Shown in pieces: positions 53,020 to 63,724 of a DNA stretch of 64,000 bases. The position numbers and the translations under genes were made by a program. Source of the stretch: Synanceia verrucosa (Eukaryota; Chordata; Actinopteri; Perciformes; Synanceiidae); the NCBI GenBank assembly GCA_029721515.1, contig CM056568.1, positions 1,984,001-2,048,000 on the forward strand, in the 5' to 3' direction. The first letter of the stretch is position 1. Each line of letters opens with the position of its first letter. The notes under the pieces are model-generated. The model was not told the origin of the DNA. It made no database searches and saw nothing but the letters and a program-made list of their open reading frames with translations.

Positions 53020-54660
53020 TGAAGAACGCTCTTTGTTTAGCTTTGATGTTATTTTTCATGTGACTATTATCTCACCAATATGCATCCTTTAATTTCAAAT
53101 CCTTTTAATGTTGACCAACGATTCCCAAAGTCAGGTGCTTTGAGGACACTTTGCTGCAAAATCAATCATCACACACATTTTCATTAAATAGTTACTTTTT
53201 GAAATGAAGCAAAATAGAAGAAATATGAAATCAATGACTATTAAAATTCAGTTAAACATGCAGTCATGCTGCATTAGCTAATGACATGACAGCTCGTGGT
53301 TGTCAGTTGTCATAGAAACAACACGCTTTCTGGCTGTGGAGCTCAGAAATGAATGGAAACATCTGCCTCACATGTTGCATTAAAATGCCTGTTTTCTTTT
53401 GTCCTTGTACAACTGGAATATAAGCTTTTGTATTTAACTATTTAGCTTTTGTATTAGTTTTTTTCATTGTATTTTTTTTTAAATTTTTTATTAAATGTTA
53501 GATATTTGTTTGTACATCTACAGAGCGCCTGGTGTATTTTATTTTGTGTGATGGGCCTCCATTATTGAACAGAATATAAAACAACGATATTAAATCTGAA
53601 CTACTGCAAACTCTACCATTATGCATGTTATATTGGCCATTGGCTGCACCCTTTGCTTTGAATAAGTATTCAATATTCTAAGACTGTCTGTCGTGGAAAA
53701 TATTGAATAGTCAATGAGGAAAGAATGGATGCACCCAGGAGCCTCCTGCGGCCGTACAGCTGCCAGAGTCCGCCACATATTCCTACCTTTCCCTATGGTG
53801 CTCAGTCTTATAAACTAACACCCAGTTAAGTACAAGTATATTACCTTACATTACTCTTGAGTAGTGTTACAGTCAGGGCATGCTCATTCTAAGCTCTGAA
53901 CTAACAGTGGTGCCTGTTGTCTTGTTGACGCTCAGCCATCGGCCTTATCAAAGGGCCAACGCTGGCAGACTCCTCTGACCTTGGTTACCTAGTCAACTCA
54001 GAGATAACTAGCCATCTGTTTTCCTTGAGACACTGTGCTTCAAACCTGCATTATGGAGGGACAGTTTAGGATTTACTGCTGTAAAAAAGGACACTAGCCA
54101 ACCCTAGGAACTCCTAAATTTAGAAAAAATCCATAACACTGTCCACTTACTGGAATAAAGTCACTCTTATAGACTGTGTTTAGAGAAAACTTAAATATCC
54201 AAGTCAAGAAAGGAGGTCTTAAAAGTTGCCATATCCAGTGATAATGGTGTCCATTCACTGTGCTGCAGTCTGCTTCCAGTCTTTATGCCATGCTTGACAG
54301 ACCATGAACTGACTGCATATATAACATGCAGACATTAGCTTAGTAACAGTTCTATCACCTCAATCTCAGGTAGTTTTTTCCTGAAATGCAGGAGTATATA
54401 AGGACTCAGCCTACTCAGCCTGTGTCATTGAATGTAGACTGACTACTGTCATTGTCATTACTGTTATTTGTCATCAGAACAGAAAATTAACTGATTCACA
54501 TAATTCATTTTGCACAGCAAACTTTCACTGTTTTTTTTATACTAGTACTTTAATACTTCATAAGTCATGTCTAATGTAATGTAATGTAATTTTCATTTGC
54601 TATTGAACATATTTCTTTTCTTAGAACATACTGTACATATGTATTATTGTTATTATTTCA
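53020..54660. other. No clear feature
   Basis: About 1.6 kb, mostly unclassified. 'ggagtatataaggactcagc' near 54391 is a TATA-box-like motif followed by T/G-rich sequence and could belong to an LTR promoter, but no matching LTR partner was found. Confidence 0.35.
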
Positions 54661-54673
54661 TTTCATTATTTCA

Positions 54674-55961
54674 AACAGTGTTCACATTGGTCACCTATTC
54701 CCTGTCCCTGACATGCTTTACATCCTCTTCTAGCACCTATTTTTGCTTGGCATGTGGGCACTGGAGCATTAGCAGTGCTTCTCGCAGCAGCTTAGCTATT
54801 TCATAAAGTTCTCAGTCTCTTAAATTAGCATTAACAGGTGGTTTGCGGCTCTTGGGCTTCACAACTTGAGCTGCCTGCTCTTGAACCCCTATTGTGGCTG
54901 CCGTTGCACCGTGTACCTGCTGACTGATTCGCTTTTCTCTCTGTAGCTCATTTACTTTATTTACTTTTGGGACTTTTCTTGTTGTGATCTTCCTTTGCTC
55001 GTCTTTCTGATTCAACACTAGCAGCTTCATTCAACCTGTCTATAAGTATTTCATTTGTCACTTTTTGATCATTGAGGTATGCCTTCAGCTGAAACTTGAT
55101 ATGATCACTTAGCAGCCCAGTACTAACTAACCTCAAGAATTTCTTCTGGATAAGCTCAGAGCTGTGCTGCTCACCTTGCTCTACTTTTCTTGAAGCAAGT
55201 AATAGCCTCTTCTTTAACTCACTTGCTCTAAAGAGGAAGTTTTGAGGACACTCATGACTGTCTTATATTTACTAGTCCGTGATAAAGATCTGTTGAACTG
55301 TCTTCTTTGAAATATCCCTTTAATATGGTCTTTAAGTGGGGGAGGGTGAAGCCACTCAAACCGGGGCTGATTGACTTGATGGCCACTACCATGACCTCAC
55401 TCTCACTGTGTCCTTTACTCAGGCCTTGTCCACCTGATACATCAGGTTTGTGTATGAAAGTCTGTCCTTCTGTCCTTTTTCCCCATTCTGACCACAGATC
55501 TTGAATTCTCTCCTTATCGTCACTTCTGGAAGCCTGTTCACAGCTGTAGGAAACACACCTTGTAGAGTTGAAGCTTGGCTGGGAGATGCACTGTTCACTC
55601 TTTCACTCAGTCTCTTCACTTCATCTTGCAGAGCTTGACTGTTTAGCTGGAACTGTGAGTATTTCTCTGCTAAACTCATTTCTTCTGCCATCTTATGGCT
55701 ATCTTGTGCTGTGTTCTTCTTCAATATCATCATGTTCAGTCTGTCCTGTTATTTGACTCATTTCAACATTTTTCTTGAATAATATCTTGATACATCCTAC
55801 TACCTTCCTCATTAATCACATGGTCCATGGATTCTTTGTTTGATTAATGCTCGCCTTGTTACAACATTTCCACTTAGGATTTTAGCTTCATCACACACTT
55901 CTTTGAGCTGATGCAGTTGCAACAGCCACATTCTCGGAGACATGGTCTCTGCTAACTCCTC
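54674..55961 (-). pseudogene. Gypsy-like gag, main part (3' of the TIR insertion)
   Basis: On the minus strand from 55961 the frame gives E-L-A-E-T-M-S-P-R-M-W-L and continues with stops and shifts. From 55733 it includes R-R-E-F-K-I-C-G-Q-N-G-E-K-G-Q-K-D and S-Y-T-N-L-M, then F-L-F-R-A-S-E-L-K-K-R-L and F-L-R-L-V-S-T-G-L-L-S-D (about 55225-55100). It ends with a Cys-rich piece G-C-K-A-C-Q-G-Q-G near 54710 and C-E-H-C (about 54684-54673). I recognise this as gag of a fish LTR retrotransposon; the Cys cluster resembles its C-terminal zinc-binding region. At least three frame breaks. No pol follows. Confidence 0.75.
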
Positions 55962-56718
55962 AGGCCAGTTGTTCAAAACATTTAATCTGGATCAAAATTA
56001 TCCAGATTTGGAAATCCCATTTTTTGCTATGCAGGATCAGGTAATCCGTCTTACTTTTATGCCAGTTTTTCAAAAAAACATTGGATCGGCTCACTCTGAT
56101 CTAGATACACAGTTTTTACCAAATCCGGAATGCCAGTGCTCTAAATGGGACAACATATCACAATGTGGGCTACAGCTATGTAAAGAACAACAGGTAGCAG
56201 AGCCAACATGGGGTCAGTGTAACCCTATCTGTGATGGTTTCATCTGTGATGATTGCCTCTTTGAAATTCATATACAGTGACTAGAAAAGCACTCAGAGAG
56301 CACAGGCCTCCGCCACGGCGGCAACTTTTTTTTATTTATTATTTATTTAAAGTTTTATTTAAAGGAGGTTATGTTTTCAGCAAGGCGTGTTTGTTTGTTG
56401 GCTTTGTTGGTTTGCACAATAACTCAAAAAGTTGTGGACGGTTTTTGATGAAATTTTCAGGACTTAAAACTTAACTTAAAACTGATTAATTTTTAGTGGT
56501 GCCGTTGAATTGGATCCGATCACCACCAAAATTGTTGTTGTTATTTTGCAAAACAACAAATAAACAAACCCCTGTGAAAACATAACCTCCTTGGCGGAGG
56601 GAGGTAAAAATCTAATCCGATTTCAGAATCCTTTTTTCCCTTTTGAACAACCCATTATAAAGATTTGATCCAATCCACTAACCAAAATCCGATCGGATTA
56701 CCTTTGAACAACTGGCCT
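55962..56718. mobile_element. TIR DNA transposon, 757 bp, inserted in gag
   Basis: Left terminus 'aggccagttgttcaaaacat' and right terminus 'acctttgaacaactggcct' are inverted, with CTC on both sides (55959-55961 and 56719-56721). Further inside are atccgat/ggatcag words in inverted arrangement. The plus-strand frame 55942-56280 starts outside the element and so is not its transposase. It contains a second repeat at 56279-56608. The 3-bp duplication parallels the 18104 element, which also starts GGCC. Confidence 0.9.
56279..56608. mobile_element. Nested repeat with GGAGGTTATGTTTTCA inverted termini
   Basis: 'aaaggaggttatgttttcag' (about 56363-56382) is mirrored by 'ctgtgaaaacataacctcct' (about 56571-56590), and 'aggcctccgcca' by 'ttggcggagg'. 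The outer phrase 'gaaaagcactcagagagcac' plus the internal 'aactcaaaaagttgtggacg' and 'gatgaaattttcaggact' are typical of a repeat found in many aquatic animals. It lies wholly inside the 55962-56718 element. Confidence 0.8.
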
Positions 56719-56730
56719 CTCCAGATCCAT
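56719..56730 (-). pseudogene. Start codon and first codons of the Gypsy-like gag
   Basis: On the minus strand an ATG at 56730 is followed by three codons before the DNA transposon begins. The frame on the other side of the insertion (from 55961) is in the same phase, so the insertion split the gag reading frame immediately after its start. Confidence 0.65.
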
Positions 56731-57016
56731 TGTGTCTGATGTCGCCTCCCCCCAGATAATGTGCACCCTCGTCATTGTCGGTGAAAATCCCTCTTCAATC
56801 TCGTGTCACAATCAGCACGGCAGACAAAAAAATAAACTTCCAGGTGTGCATGAGTTGAAAAGATGAATTCTTTACTGGACAAACTTGTAACACAGACACA
56901 CAGCTTACCTGCCACGACTATCTACCGCCTCTGTTTGCTCAACGTGACAGCACTTCCTGTATTTTTTCACTTGAAAGACCCCGTAGCTGCCCAAAGTGCC
57001 TGTGTGAAGTTCACTC
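56731..57016 (-). mobile_element. LTR-like 5' region of the Gypsy-like element
   Basis: Upstream of gag on the minus strand, the sequence includes 'gtttgtccagtaaagaattc', 'ttcaactcatgcacacctgg' and 'tctgccgtgctgattgtgac' before the untranslated leader. The texture resembles an R-U5 region. A SINE at 57017-57300 interrupts it and a little more may lie at 57301-57360. No second LTR was found to prove the boundaries. Confidence 0.5.
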
Positions 57017-57300
57017 ATCCATCCATTTTCTACCGCTTATCCTCACATAGGGTCTTTGGGGGGGCTGGAGCCTATCCCAGCTGTTTTAGGGTGAGAGGCA
57101 GGGTACACTCTGGACAAGTCTCCAGTAATCCCCATGCATGTTTTTGGATGATGGGAGGAAGCCGGAGTACCCGGAGAGAACCCACACAGACATGAGGAGA
57201 ACATGCAAACTCCACACAGAAAGACCCCGGGTCGGGAATCGAACCCGGTACCTTCTTGCTGTGAGGCGACAGTGCTGACCACTACACCACCATGCAGCCC
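57017..57300 (-). mobile_element. SINE family B with 10-bp TSD and an 81-bp internal deletion
   Basis: The full tRNA head is present (B-box complement 'gggaatcgaacccgg' near 57234; 'actacaccaccatgc' at the 5' end) and the tail is 'catccatccattttctaccg'. The flanks 57007-57016 and 57301-57310 are both 'aagttcactc'. Compared with the copy at 50758, the part corresponding to 50871-50951 is missing, giving 'tctccagtaatccccatgca'. Confidence 0.96.
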
Positions 57301-57310
57301 AAGTTCACTC

Positions 57311-59500
57311 TTAAAGCTGAATAATCAACTGAAGTACTCGCTGCCTGTGCATAAGAAGCATGTCGGATCAAACAAAAATACATTAAAAAAAAAACAAAAA
57401 CATAAAATATACAAATGATTCATGTGAATGGGGGTGTCCAGTGTCCATATTATGCTTCACATTACTGTGGGCCCCACAATATCTTCACCCAAAGTCCACA
57501 TCAACAGTTCTTAAATGGGGAGAAAAAATGCCACAGGCAGCTCTAAATCACCAGAATACACTGATTTAGGTTGTTCTCTATTTTGTAGAATTCCATTCAG
57601 TATCTCTGAAGCAGTTTATATTTCTTTAGAAAATAACTTTCCTGCTTGCATTCTGACACTGAAGGGAAAAAAAAGACTGGTTTTCATACATGCTCCTTTA
57701 GATGAAGCAGATGCACAGTCAGTGTGGTATGACGATCTCTTCACCTCCATTTCAAACAATGTGTGTAGCTTGGCTTGCTGTATCAAAGTAGCCATGACTG
57801 TGGAATAAAAGCAATGAATAAAACATTTGGAGGGGAAAAATATCAGTATATTTTACCTACTGTAAAGCCAGCTCTCAAAAATAAATAATTCAACAACTGT
57901 TCTTCTATTTTCAAATTGCATGTAAAGAGGTGATTGTATATAACCAATTGTGATCATTCCTGCTGTTCTAGTAGCCTTTGTAATGTTTCGAGTTTCCGTG
58001 TTGTCCAGCAGCTCCCCAGGTACAGAGCATTACCGCTGCCATTCATAACAACAATGATCCATCATCTTCCTGTTGCCAATTTGGTGGCTCTTGTATTATC
58101 AACTAGACCACAGTGTACAGTACCCAGAATCCAATGTCCTAGCATCAAAATATGCCCCATGTATGCTGCTGTTTGTAGAAAAAAAAATCACATATTTGAA
58201 GCTTTCATGCAGCTCATTGAGGTTTATCAATGTTTTCATTTTCCCATCTATCTATCCATGGAATTCAATTTAGAGCCCGAGCTTGGAGAGCGCTGCTTCT
58301 TCCACTTTGGGTAGTAGTTATTGATGTAGGCCACATGCTCCTCTGGCCTCTAGCGAGCAGCCCAATTTTCTATCTATTTACGCCACAGTTATGACCCCAT
58401 TGATTTCAAATAGCCCTGCTGCTATGGAGGCTCATCTTTGATGCATACAGTGACAGCGACTGATCAGCAGCATGAGAGTGGCTGAAAGCCTCATAGGGCG
58501 GATAAATGTGTACTTTGTGTCTTGTCAATGGCAGAGCACGGCGTCAGTTATACCCGTGATAGTGTACGGCTAAAGATGATTTCAAGCTCGGTCTTTGCTG
58601 CACACTGATTCGAGATACAACATCACATTGTGTTTTGCATTTGCATGTGTACGACATCTAAATGGATTAGGATTGCTGCATTATGTTGTCAAGTTAAGTC
58701 ATTAATAGCATGCTTTAATGTGCTTCACCAGCAGACCCGACTTCCATAGGGCCCCCATGGCTTCTACCATAGGGCCCCCAAGAGCGCTCAAAAAGTCCCA
58801 CATGAGAGCTGATGAAAGAGCTCCATAAACTCACTATGCAGTTTGCATGACCCCTAATTTAAGGGCATCAGGATTTCCATTCAAATCAATGTGTCAGTGT
58901 CCACTGAACTCAGAATGGCGCTGATGTGTCCATGCCTGACGAAACAAATAGACAGAGATTCTATTATTGTCAATGACAAAGCAGATCATGAGGGACATCT
59001 GATTTTTCAAAATAAAATAATCAGTGCTCATGGTGGATGGTATAATCGGTGGGACGAGACCGGGTAAAAGTTTTTTTAGGCCGTGTTTATCTGTTTTAAC
59101 ACCATGAATGATGATTATGCTGACTGTGGAGCTCGTGACAAACGGATCTGGTGGGTATTGACGGACAGTAAAGGACAGTGAAGGACAGTGACGGAAGTTG
59201 GTGTCACTACACATTCAGTGGAAATTAGGGGTAAGGTACCTGCAAAGTACGTAAGAACTCCACTTCTGTAATTTTGTGCCTTTGTGTGAGGAATTTATTG
59301 CACATATGAATTTCACATTGGTTAGGTCAGTTTGTACTTAAATTAGCATTTCTACATTCTCACATAATTAGTTTTGATTAGTGTTAATACTTTATGTAGA
59401 CCATGTATTATTATAGCGATGTTTGTGCTGCTCATACTGTGCTACTGACAATAAAGTTGACTTTGACAAACATCACCTGAGATTCTCGATAACTCAACTG
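57311..59500. other. No recognisable feature
   Basis: About 2.2 kb without identifiable repeats or genes. An octamer-type 'atttgcatgtg' lies near 58640, and a duplicated 'catagggcccc' at 58746 and 58769. Near 59165, 'ggacagtgaaggacagtgac' is a small tandem repeat. Minus frame 58894-59214 has no known domain. Confidence 0.4.
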
Positions 59501-59698
59501 CCAGATAATTTCAAAGTAAAGCTCCTTATTGAAATAAAAGGAGAACAGACACCAGATAATTTTCAAAGTAAAGCTCCTTATTGAAATAAAAGGAGAACAG
59601 ACACCAAATAATTTTCAAAGTAAAGCTCCTTATTCTAATGAAAGGAGGAAATACACCAGATCATTTCAAAGTAAAGCTCCTTATTGGCATAAAAATCT
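59501..59698. repeat. 52-bp minisatellite, about 3.8 copies
   Basis: Units start 'ccagataatttt' or similar at 59501, 59552, 59604 and 59656 (51-52 bp). Shared core: 'caaagtaaagctccttattg'. Units 1 and 2 are nearly identical, while unit 3's second half and unit 4 are diverged. Confidence 0.95.
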
Positions 59699-59989
59699 CT
59701 CTTATCTGCTCTTTAATATCATGAAGCTGACAGGAAGTAGTAGCACTTCATCATCTCATTTTGGTCCATTAGATCAATAAATCCTCAGTAATGTTCATAT
59801 TTCCACCCTCTAAAGACGTCTTAACCAGCTCCTCCATCTTTGTTCATGAGCTCCAGCTCTAAAGTCAAAGTCATGATGAAAGTTGATCAAACAGGAAAAG
59901 AGGTGTTTGGTTTGTTCTTCTGTCCTCCTGATATGATGATAGTTGAAGGACAGAAAACTTCAGGACTTTTGGATTAGTAACTGTGATGT

Positions 59990-60130
59990 CATTACTTAAG
60001 CTAACAACAGTAAATTAACAGTGACACACTACATTACGCAGCAGTGTAGTGTATTACATTATGCAGTGTTACATTGTAATCAAATTACAACTGTAATCTG
60101 ATTACAGTAACATGTTACCCCCAACGGTAC
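59990..60130. mobile_element. Right end of a DNA-transposon-like repeat
   Basis: 'acaactgtaatctgattaca' and 'gtaacatgttacccccaac' match a familiar fish repeat end with alternating attac/gtaat words. A related 'gggcagtaacac' begins near 63945 at the window edge. No second terminus was located. Confidence 0.55.
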
Positions 60131-60414
60131 TTAGTAGCAGTAAGGCACAGTTAGCTTAGCTTGTCTCTGTCCATCAGTAACAAGCTTAACATTGCACAGA
60201 GTGACAGAGGGTCTATCCTACTGAGTTTATCCTGCTGTGGGCTCAAATCAATGTGCCAGTAACTGCTTTAATGTCGCTCTCTGGCTCTTGGTTCAAAACC
60301 AGCTGCTTTTCTGAGAAAGGGCATGTTTCATTGAGTGGTAAGGTGTACAAAACTTATTCTCACTAATTCTGGACTCAAAGTGTGACAGATTACAGTCTGG
60401 TTCTGTTGTGGCTA

Positions 60415-60600
60415 ATGTGACAGGAATGAGGGATTTAAACTGAATTCACCTTTTTAGACCCCAAATTTGATCCAGAACACTGGAATTCACTGAGAAGTCA
60501 CAAATGAATCCAGAATAACAAACAACCACTGAAACACATTTTTCTGTTCAGGAAGGACAGCAAATAACTGAAGAATTTAACATCATTATCTTGTTCCGTT
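60415..60600 (-). mobile_element. Fragment of the Tc1-type MITE
   Basis: 'gatccagaacactggaattc', 'tttctgttcaggaaggacag' and 'aactgaagaatttaacatca' are the complement of 23380-23530. Confidence 0.82.
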
Positions 60601-60761
60601 CTTGTTTTATCTTCAGGAGATTAAAGGCAAGTCTCACCAAAATCACCACTTTTTGCCCAGATTCCATTTGTTTTGTGCTCTAATTGCGATCGTCTCTACT
60701 TCCTGCTTTACTCACAGGCTGTGTGAGAGCGCTCTTTTGCTGCCAGAAAAAAAGAGAAAAG

Positions 60762-60818
<57 letters not shown>

Positions 60819-60821
60819 CAC

Positions 60822-60852
<31 letters not shown>

Positions 60853-60855
60853 CGT

Positions 60856-60892
<37 letters not shown>

Positions 60893-60909
60893 AATATATA
60901 TATATATAC
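60762..60909. repeat. Compound (CA)n(TA)n microsatellite
   Basis: A short CA run followed by about 130 bp of TA with 'acgt' interruptions that keep it self-complementary. Confidence 0.97.
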
Positions 60910-60945
60910 CTCGATATCTCGATACCCAGCCCTATTTAATAGCAT
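60910..60945. mobile_element. hAT/foldback-like terminus fragment
   Basis: 'tcgatatctcgatacccagc' followed by 'cct' is the terminus type seen at 19440, truncated by the TA microsatellite. Confidence 0.4.
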
Positions 60946-60959
60946 GTGCTGCTAATAAA

Positions 60960-61420
60960 TTTGACTTTGACCGACCACCTCATATTGTCTTGTCAAATAC
61001 TGTATTTCTACCATGAATGCTTCTTTTTTCCTCTTTGTGGAACAGTTGGGCTGATGAACCATGACAGATTCCTTCATTTGGACTCTGAATATCTATTCCC
61101 ATGTCAATGGTTCACATTCATGTGTCTAAACACAACAACAAGTTAAACTTCATGAGGACAACTTCACATAAATCCACTCGTTGTAATAAATGGGGTTAGC
61201 TGTTAAATATTGCTGTTTCTCGTGACATTTGGGAGGAAGGACTTCAACACATTTGTCAACCTTGATTTTAGAATCAAACCAGGACACTCACTGCCTGTAT
61301 GCACACAATACTCTAAAGCCCCTATTAAAAGCTTAAATAGTCTGGGTATTCAGCAGCTGTCCAGCCCCGGTAATTATATTGTTCAAATGCTGTCAGCCTC
61401 AAACACATGTGCATGCACGC
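60960..61420. other. No recognisable feature
   Basis: 'taataaatttgactttgacc' at its left edge resembles a retroelement tail; the remainder is unclassified. Confidence 0.4.
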
Positions 61421-61427
61421 GCACACG

Positions 61428-61479
<52 letters not shown>
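61421..61479. repeat. (CA)n microsatellite with CG variants
   Basis: Starts with 'cgcgcacacgcacg' and continues as CA with one 'aa' interruption. Confidence 0.97.
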
Positions 61480-61825
61480 GCTGTTATATATGGCAGGTGT
61501 TACCTCTCATTACCTCCTGTGCTTGGGGAGTGTCAGCCTCAAAGCACCTGTGGCCAGTGGTTAATAACCCCCATCCAAATGCAGAATTATGACTGTTTTT
61601 CTACTGCCTGTAAACCAAGAGGAGGGTGAAATTATATATCAGATGCAGTAATTGCTGGAGAGCTGTTTGTTCTGCATCCTGTTATTCCGCCTGAGCAGAG
61701 GCGGTGCAGTGGACTTGTTAAAGACATTCACATGGACAGAGACAAGGTGAGCTATTGATGAGTAGAGGGCACAGGGACATTGTGGTGACTCTGACTGCAT
61801 TTATATTCAAGCAGTTGAGGAAATG
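61480..61825. other. No recognisable feature
   Basis: Unclassified sequence. Confidence 0.4.
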
Positions 61826-61827
61826 AG

Positions 61828-61850
61828 GTGTGTGTGTGTGTGTGTGCGTG
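61828..61850. repeat. (GT)n microsatellite
   Basis: About eleven GT units with one 'gc' variant. Confidence 0.95.
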
Positions 61851-61995
61851 TATACGTGCACACTTCTGCTTCTAAATGTAGAAAATTTAGAACAGCTTCA
61901 ATGCTGTGAGCCGAGCAGAAACAAGAGGTAATATGTTGATTGCTATGGAATGATTGCTTTCAGTTGGGATTATTCTGACTGGATGTTTTTTTTAA

Positions 61996-62710
61996 AGGTA
62001 CAATATGTAAAAAATTATTTTAATTAATCATAAAATGGCCCTTATATGTCACCAGACATGAAGAAATCATGTTCATTTCAAATACTTATTTCACTGAGAA
62101 CAGTAGTCCAGCCAGGATATTCTCATTTAAAAAGTCAAGTTGCAGCCCTCAGCTGATGTTGATGTTGTCATGTTGTGTTTTGGTCTGATGCTCCATCCTC
62201 CACCTATTTCCAAATCACCAAATCAGTAGTGTTTCAGCATCCGGGTTGCCAGCTCTGCTCTAGTTACCACAGCTGCAGCTACTAACGTGTCGGATAAATA
62301 ATGTCTAACGGTACGACACCTAAAAGACCTCGTAATGAATTCAAAATACGTTGTGACAAAGTCCAAAATAAAACAAGGATTGGTATAGGAGATGCCTTTG
62401 AAAGATGGAGATAGCTGAAAGTGGACAGGCAGCAGCACTATCACCACATATGGCCACCACCTGGGAGCTCCACTCACTTTACCCCGTCCCTCCACAGCTC
62501 TCCTCCGGTACATTTCACTCCTTCTAAGTGTGTATGGTGATGCCAAAGGTGGCTGCTTTTCATTCACTGTAACACTTTCTGTTCCTTTTGGATCCTGCAG
62601 CAGAGCTGGCAACCTCCAGTCAGGGGAGAGGGAGAGGGGAGACACCGCTCTACAGTAATTTGAAAGTGATTGCAGTACCAGTTTTGGCCACAATCCTACA
62701 TACGGTTCCT
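61996..62710. mobile_element. TTAA-flanked DNA transposon, 715 bp, non-autonomous
   Basis: TTAA occurs at 61992-61995 and 62711-62714. The inner ends 'aggtacaatatgtaaa' and 'ctacatacggttcct' are imperfect inverted copies. TTAA targets are typical of piggyBac and Kolobok elements. The 156-residue minus-strand frame (62223-62693) lies wholly inside and has no transposase motif I recognise. Confidence 0.65.
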
Positions 62711-62899
62711 TTAATTGGCTAATTTAAATTGTCCGTAGGTGTGAATGTGAGTGTGAGTGGTTGTCTGTCTCAGTGTGTCCTGTGATGAACTGGAGACTTG
62801 TCCAGGGTGTACCCTGTCTTTCACCATAAGACAGCTGGGATAGGCTCCAGCCCCCCCAAAGACCCTATGAGGATAAGCGGTAGAAAATGGATGGATGGT
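62711..62899 (+). mobile_element. 5'-truncated SINE family B
   Basis: Begins inside the SINE body at 'ttaattggctaatttaaatt' and proceeds through 'gatgaactggagacttgtcc' and 'agctgggataggctccagcc' to an intact 'ggataagcggtagaaaatgg' then 'atggatgg' tail. Its left edge coincides with the TTAA of the element upstream. Confidence 0.92.
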
Positions 62900-63084
62900 A
62901 TTGTATTATGTCACTGTCTCATTAGTCTAAGTTAAATGATGGCACTTTAGAGTAGCAACTATATCTTTACCATGTTGAACTTGAAGCTACTCATGAAACA
63001 GTGCTTGTGAGTGTTCCTGGTTCAAAGTTAAATGTTGCGGTGAGCAGCCTGTGTCACCACAGCTCCTTGTCACCTCACTGGTCC

Positions 63085-63330
63085 ACTAATTGGCATTCCT
63101 CTCATTGCCCTAATTATCAACACAGAGTTTTATGTTTGAGCTAATTATCATTTCATGTTGTATGGATACCAAACCTCCACAGATTAGAAGTCATGGAGCT
63201 CTCCAAGACACTATACTCTGCTTTACAGTCACTCTAATTACCATCAAGAAAGAAGTGCTGCAGCACTGACAATAAAAGTGTTTCCCCTGAAGAGCCTGCA
63301 TTAAGAAGACAAATCACAATAATTACTTTA
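63085..63330. promoter_or_regulatory. Candidate conserved non-coding element with TAATT cluster
   Basis: Five homeodomain-type sites in about 240 bp: 'ctaattggc', 'cctaattatc', 'gctaattatc', 'tctaattacc', 'aataattac'. No repeat is recognised except a possible 'gacaataaaagtg'. The call is inference only. Confidence 0.25.
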
Positions 63331-63410
63331 TTTTTTTCAGAAGTGGCCTCTTCTGCCCTCCTTTCATTCTGACATTATGAGTGAAAAAAAATATAAAATC
63401 TAACTACTTT

Positions 63411-63458
63411 ACTGTTCTACTAATTGCTTTGCAGGAGCAAAGCAATTAGTAGAACAGT
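63411..63458. repeat. Perfect 22-bp inverted repeat, 4-bp loop
   Basis: 63411-63432 ('actgttctactaattgcttt' + 'gc') is the exact complement of 63437-63458, with spacer 'agga'. Confidence 0.97.
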
Positions 63459-63680
63459 GATAAAAATCAGTACAAACCCAGCAGTATTTTACTCCTGACT
63501 TTAGTGCATTTATTGAGACTGTGCATGATCTAATCACCATGACCCAACAGTGAGGTTAAGTAAGGCCAGATACCAAGCTCAGATGAGGCAGTAATGAAAG
63601 AAATTACACTCCAGTCGACTTCAGACCACAGATTTCAATGATGGCGTGACAACTGAAAGGTATTTCCAATTAACTGCTGC

Positions 63681-63683
63681 GCA

Positions 63684-63721
<38 letters not shown>
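63681..63721. repeat. (CA)n microsatellite with CG variants
   Basis: 'gcacgcgcac' followed by about seventeen CA units. Confidence 0.97.

Positions 63722-63724
<3 letters not shown>

Noticed and set aside
54385..54420. TATA-box-like 'gtatataaggactc' as a promoter
   Set aside because: Single motif without a downstream exon or a second LTR copy; insufficient to call a promoter.
55942..56280. 112-residue Cys-containing plus-strand frame
   Set aside because: It starts in the antisense of gag, crosses the terminus of a DNA transposon and ends at an inner repeat, so it is a composite of unrelated elements.
62223..62693. 156-residue minus-strand frame
   Set aside because: It lies wholly inside a TTAA-flanked repeat, has no recognised domain, and such frames recur wherever the repeat does.
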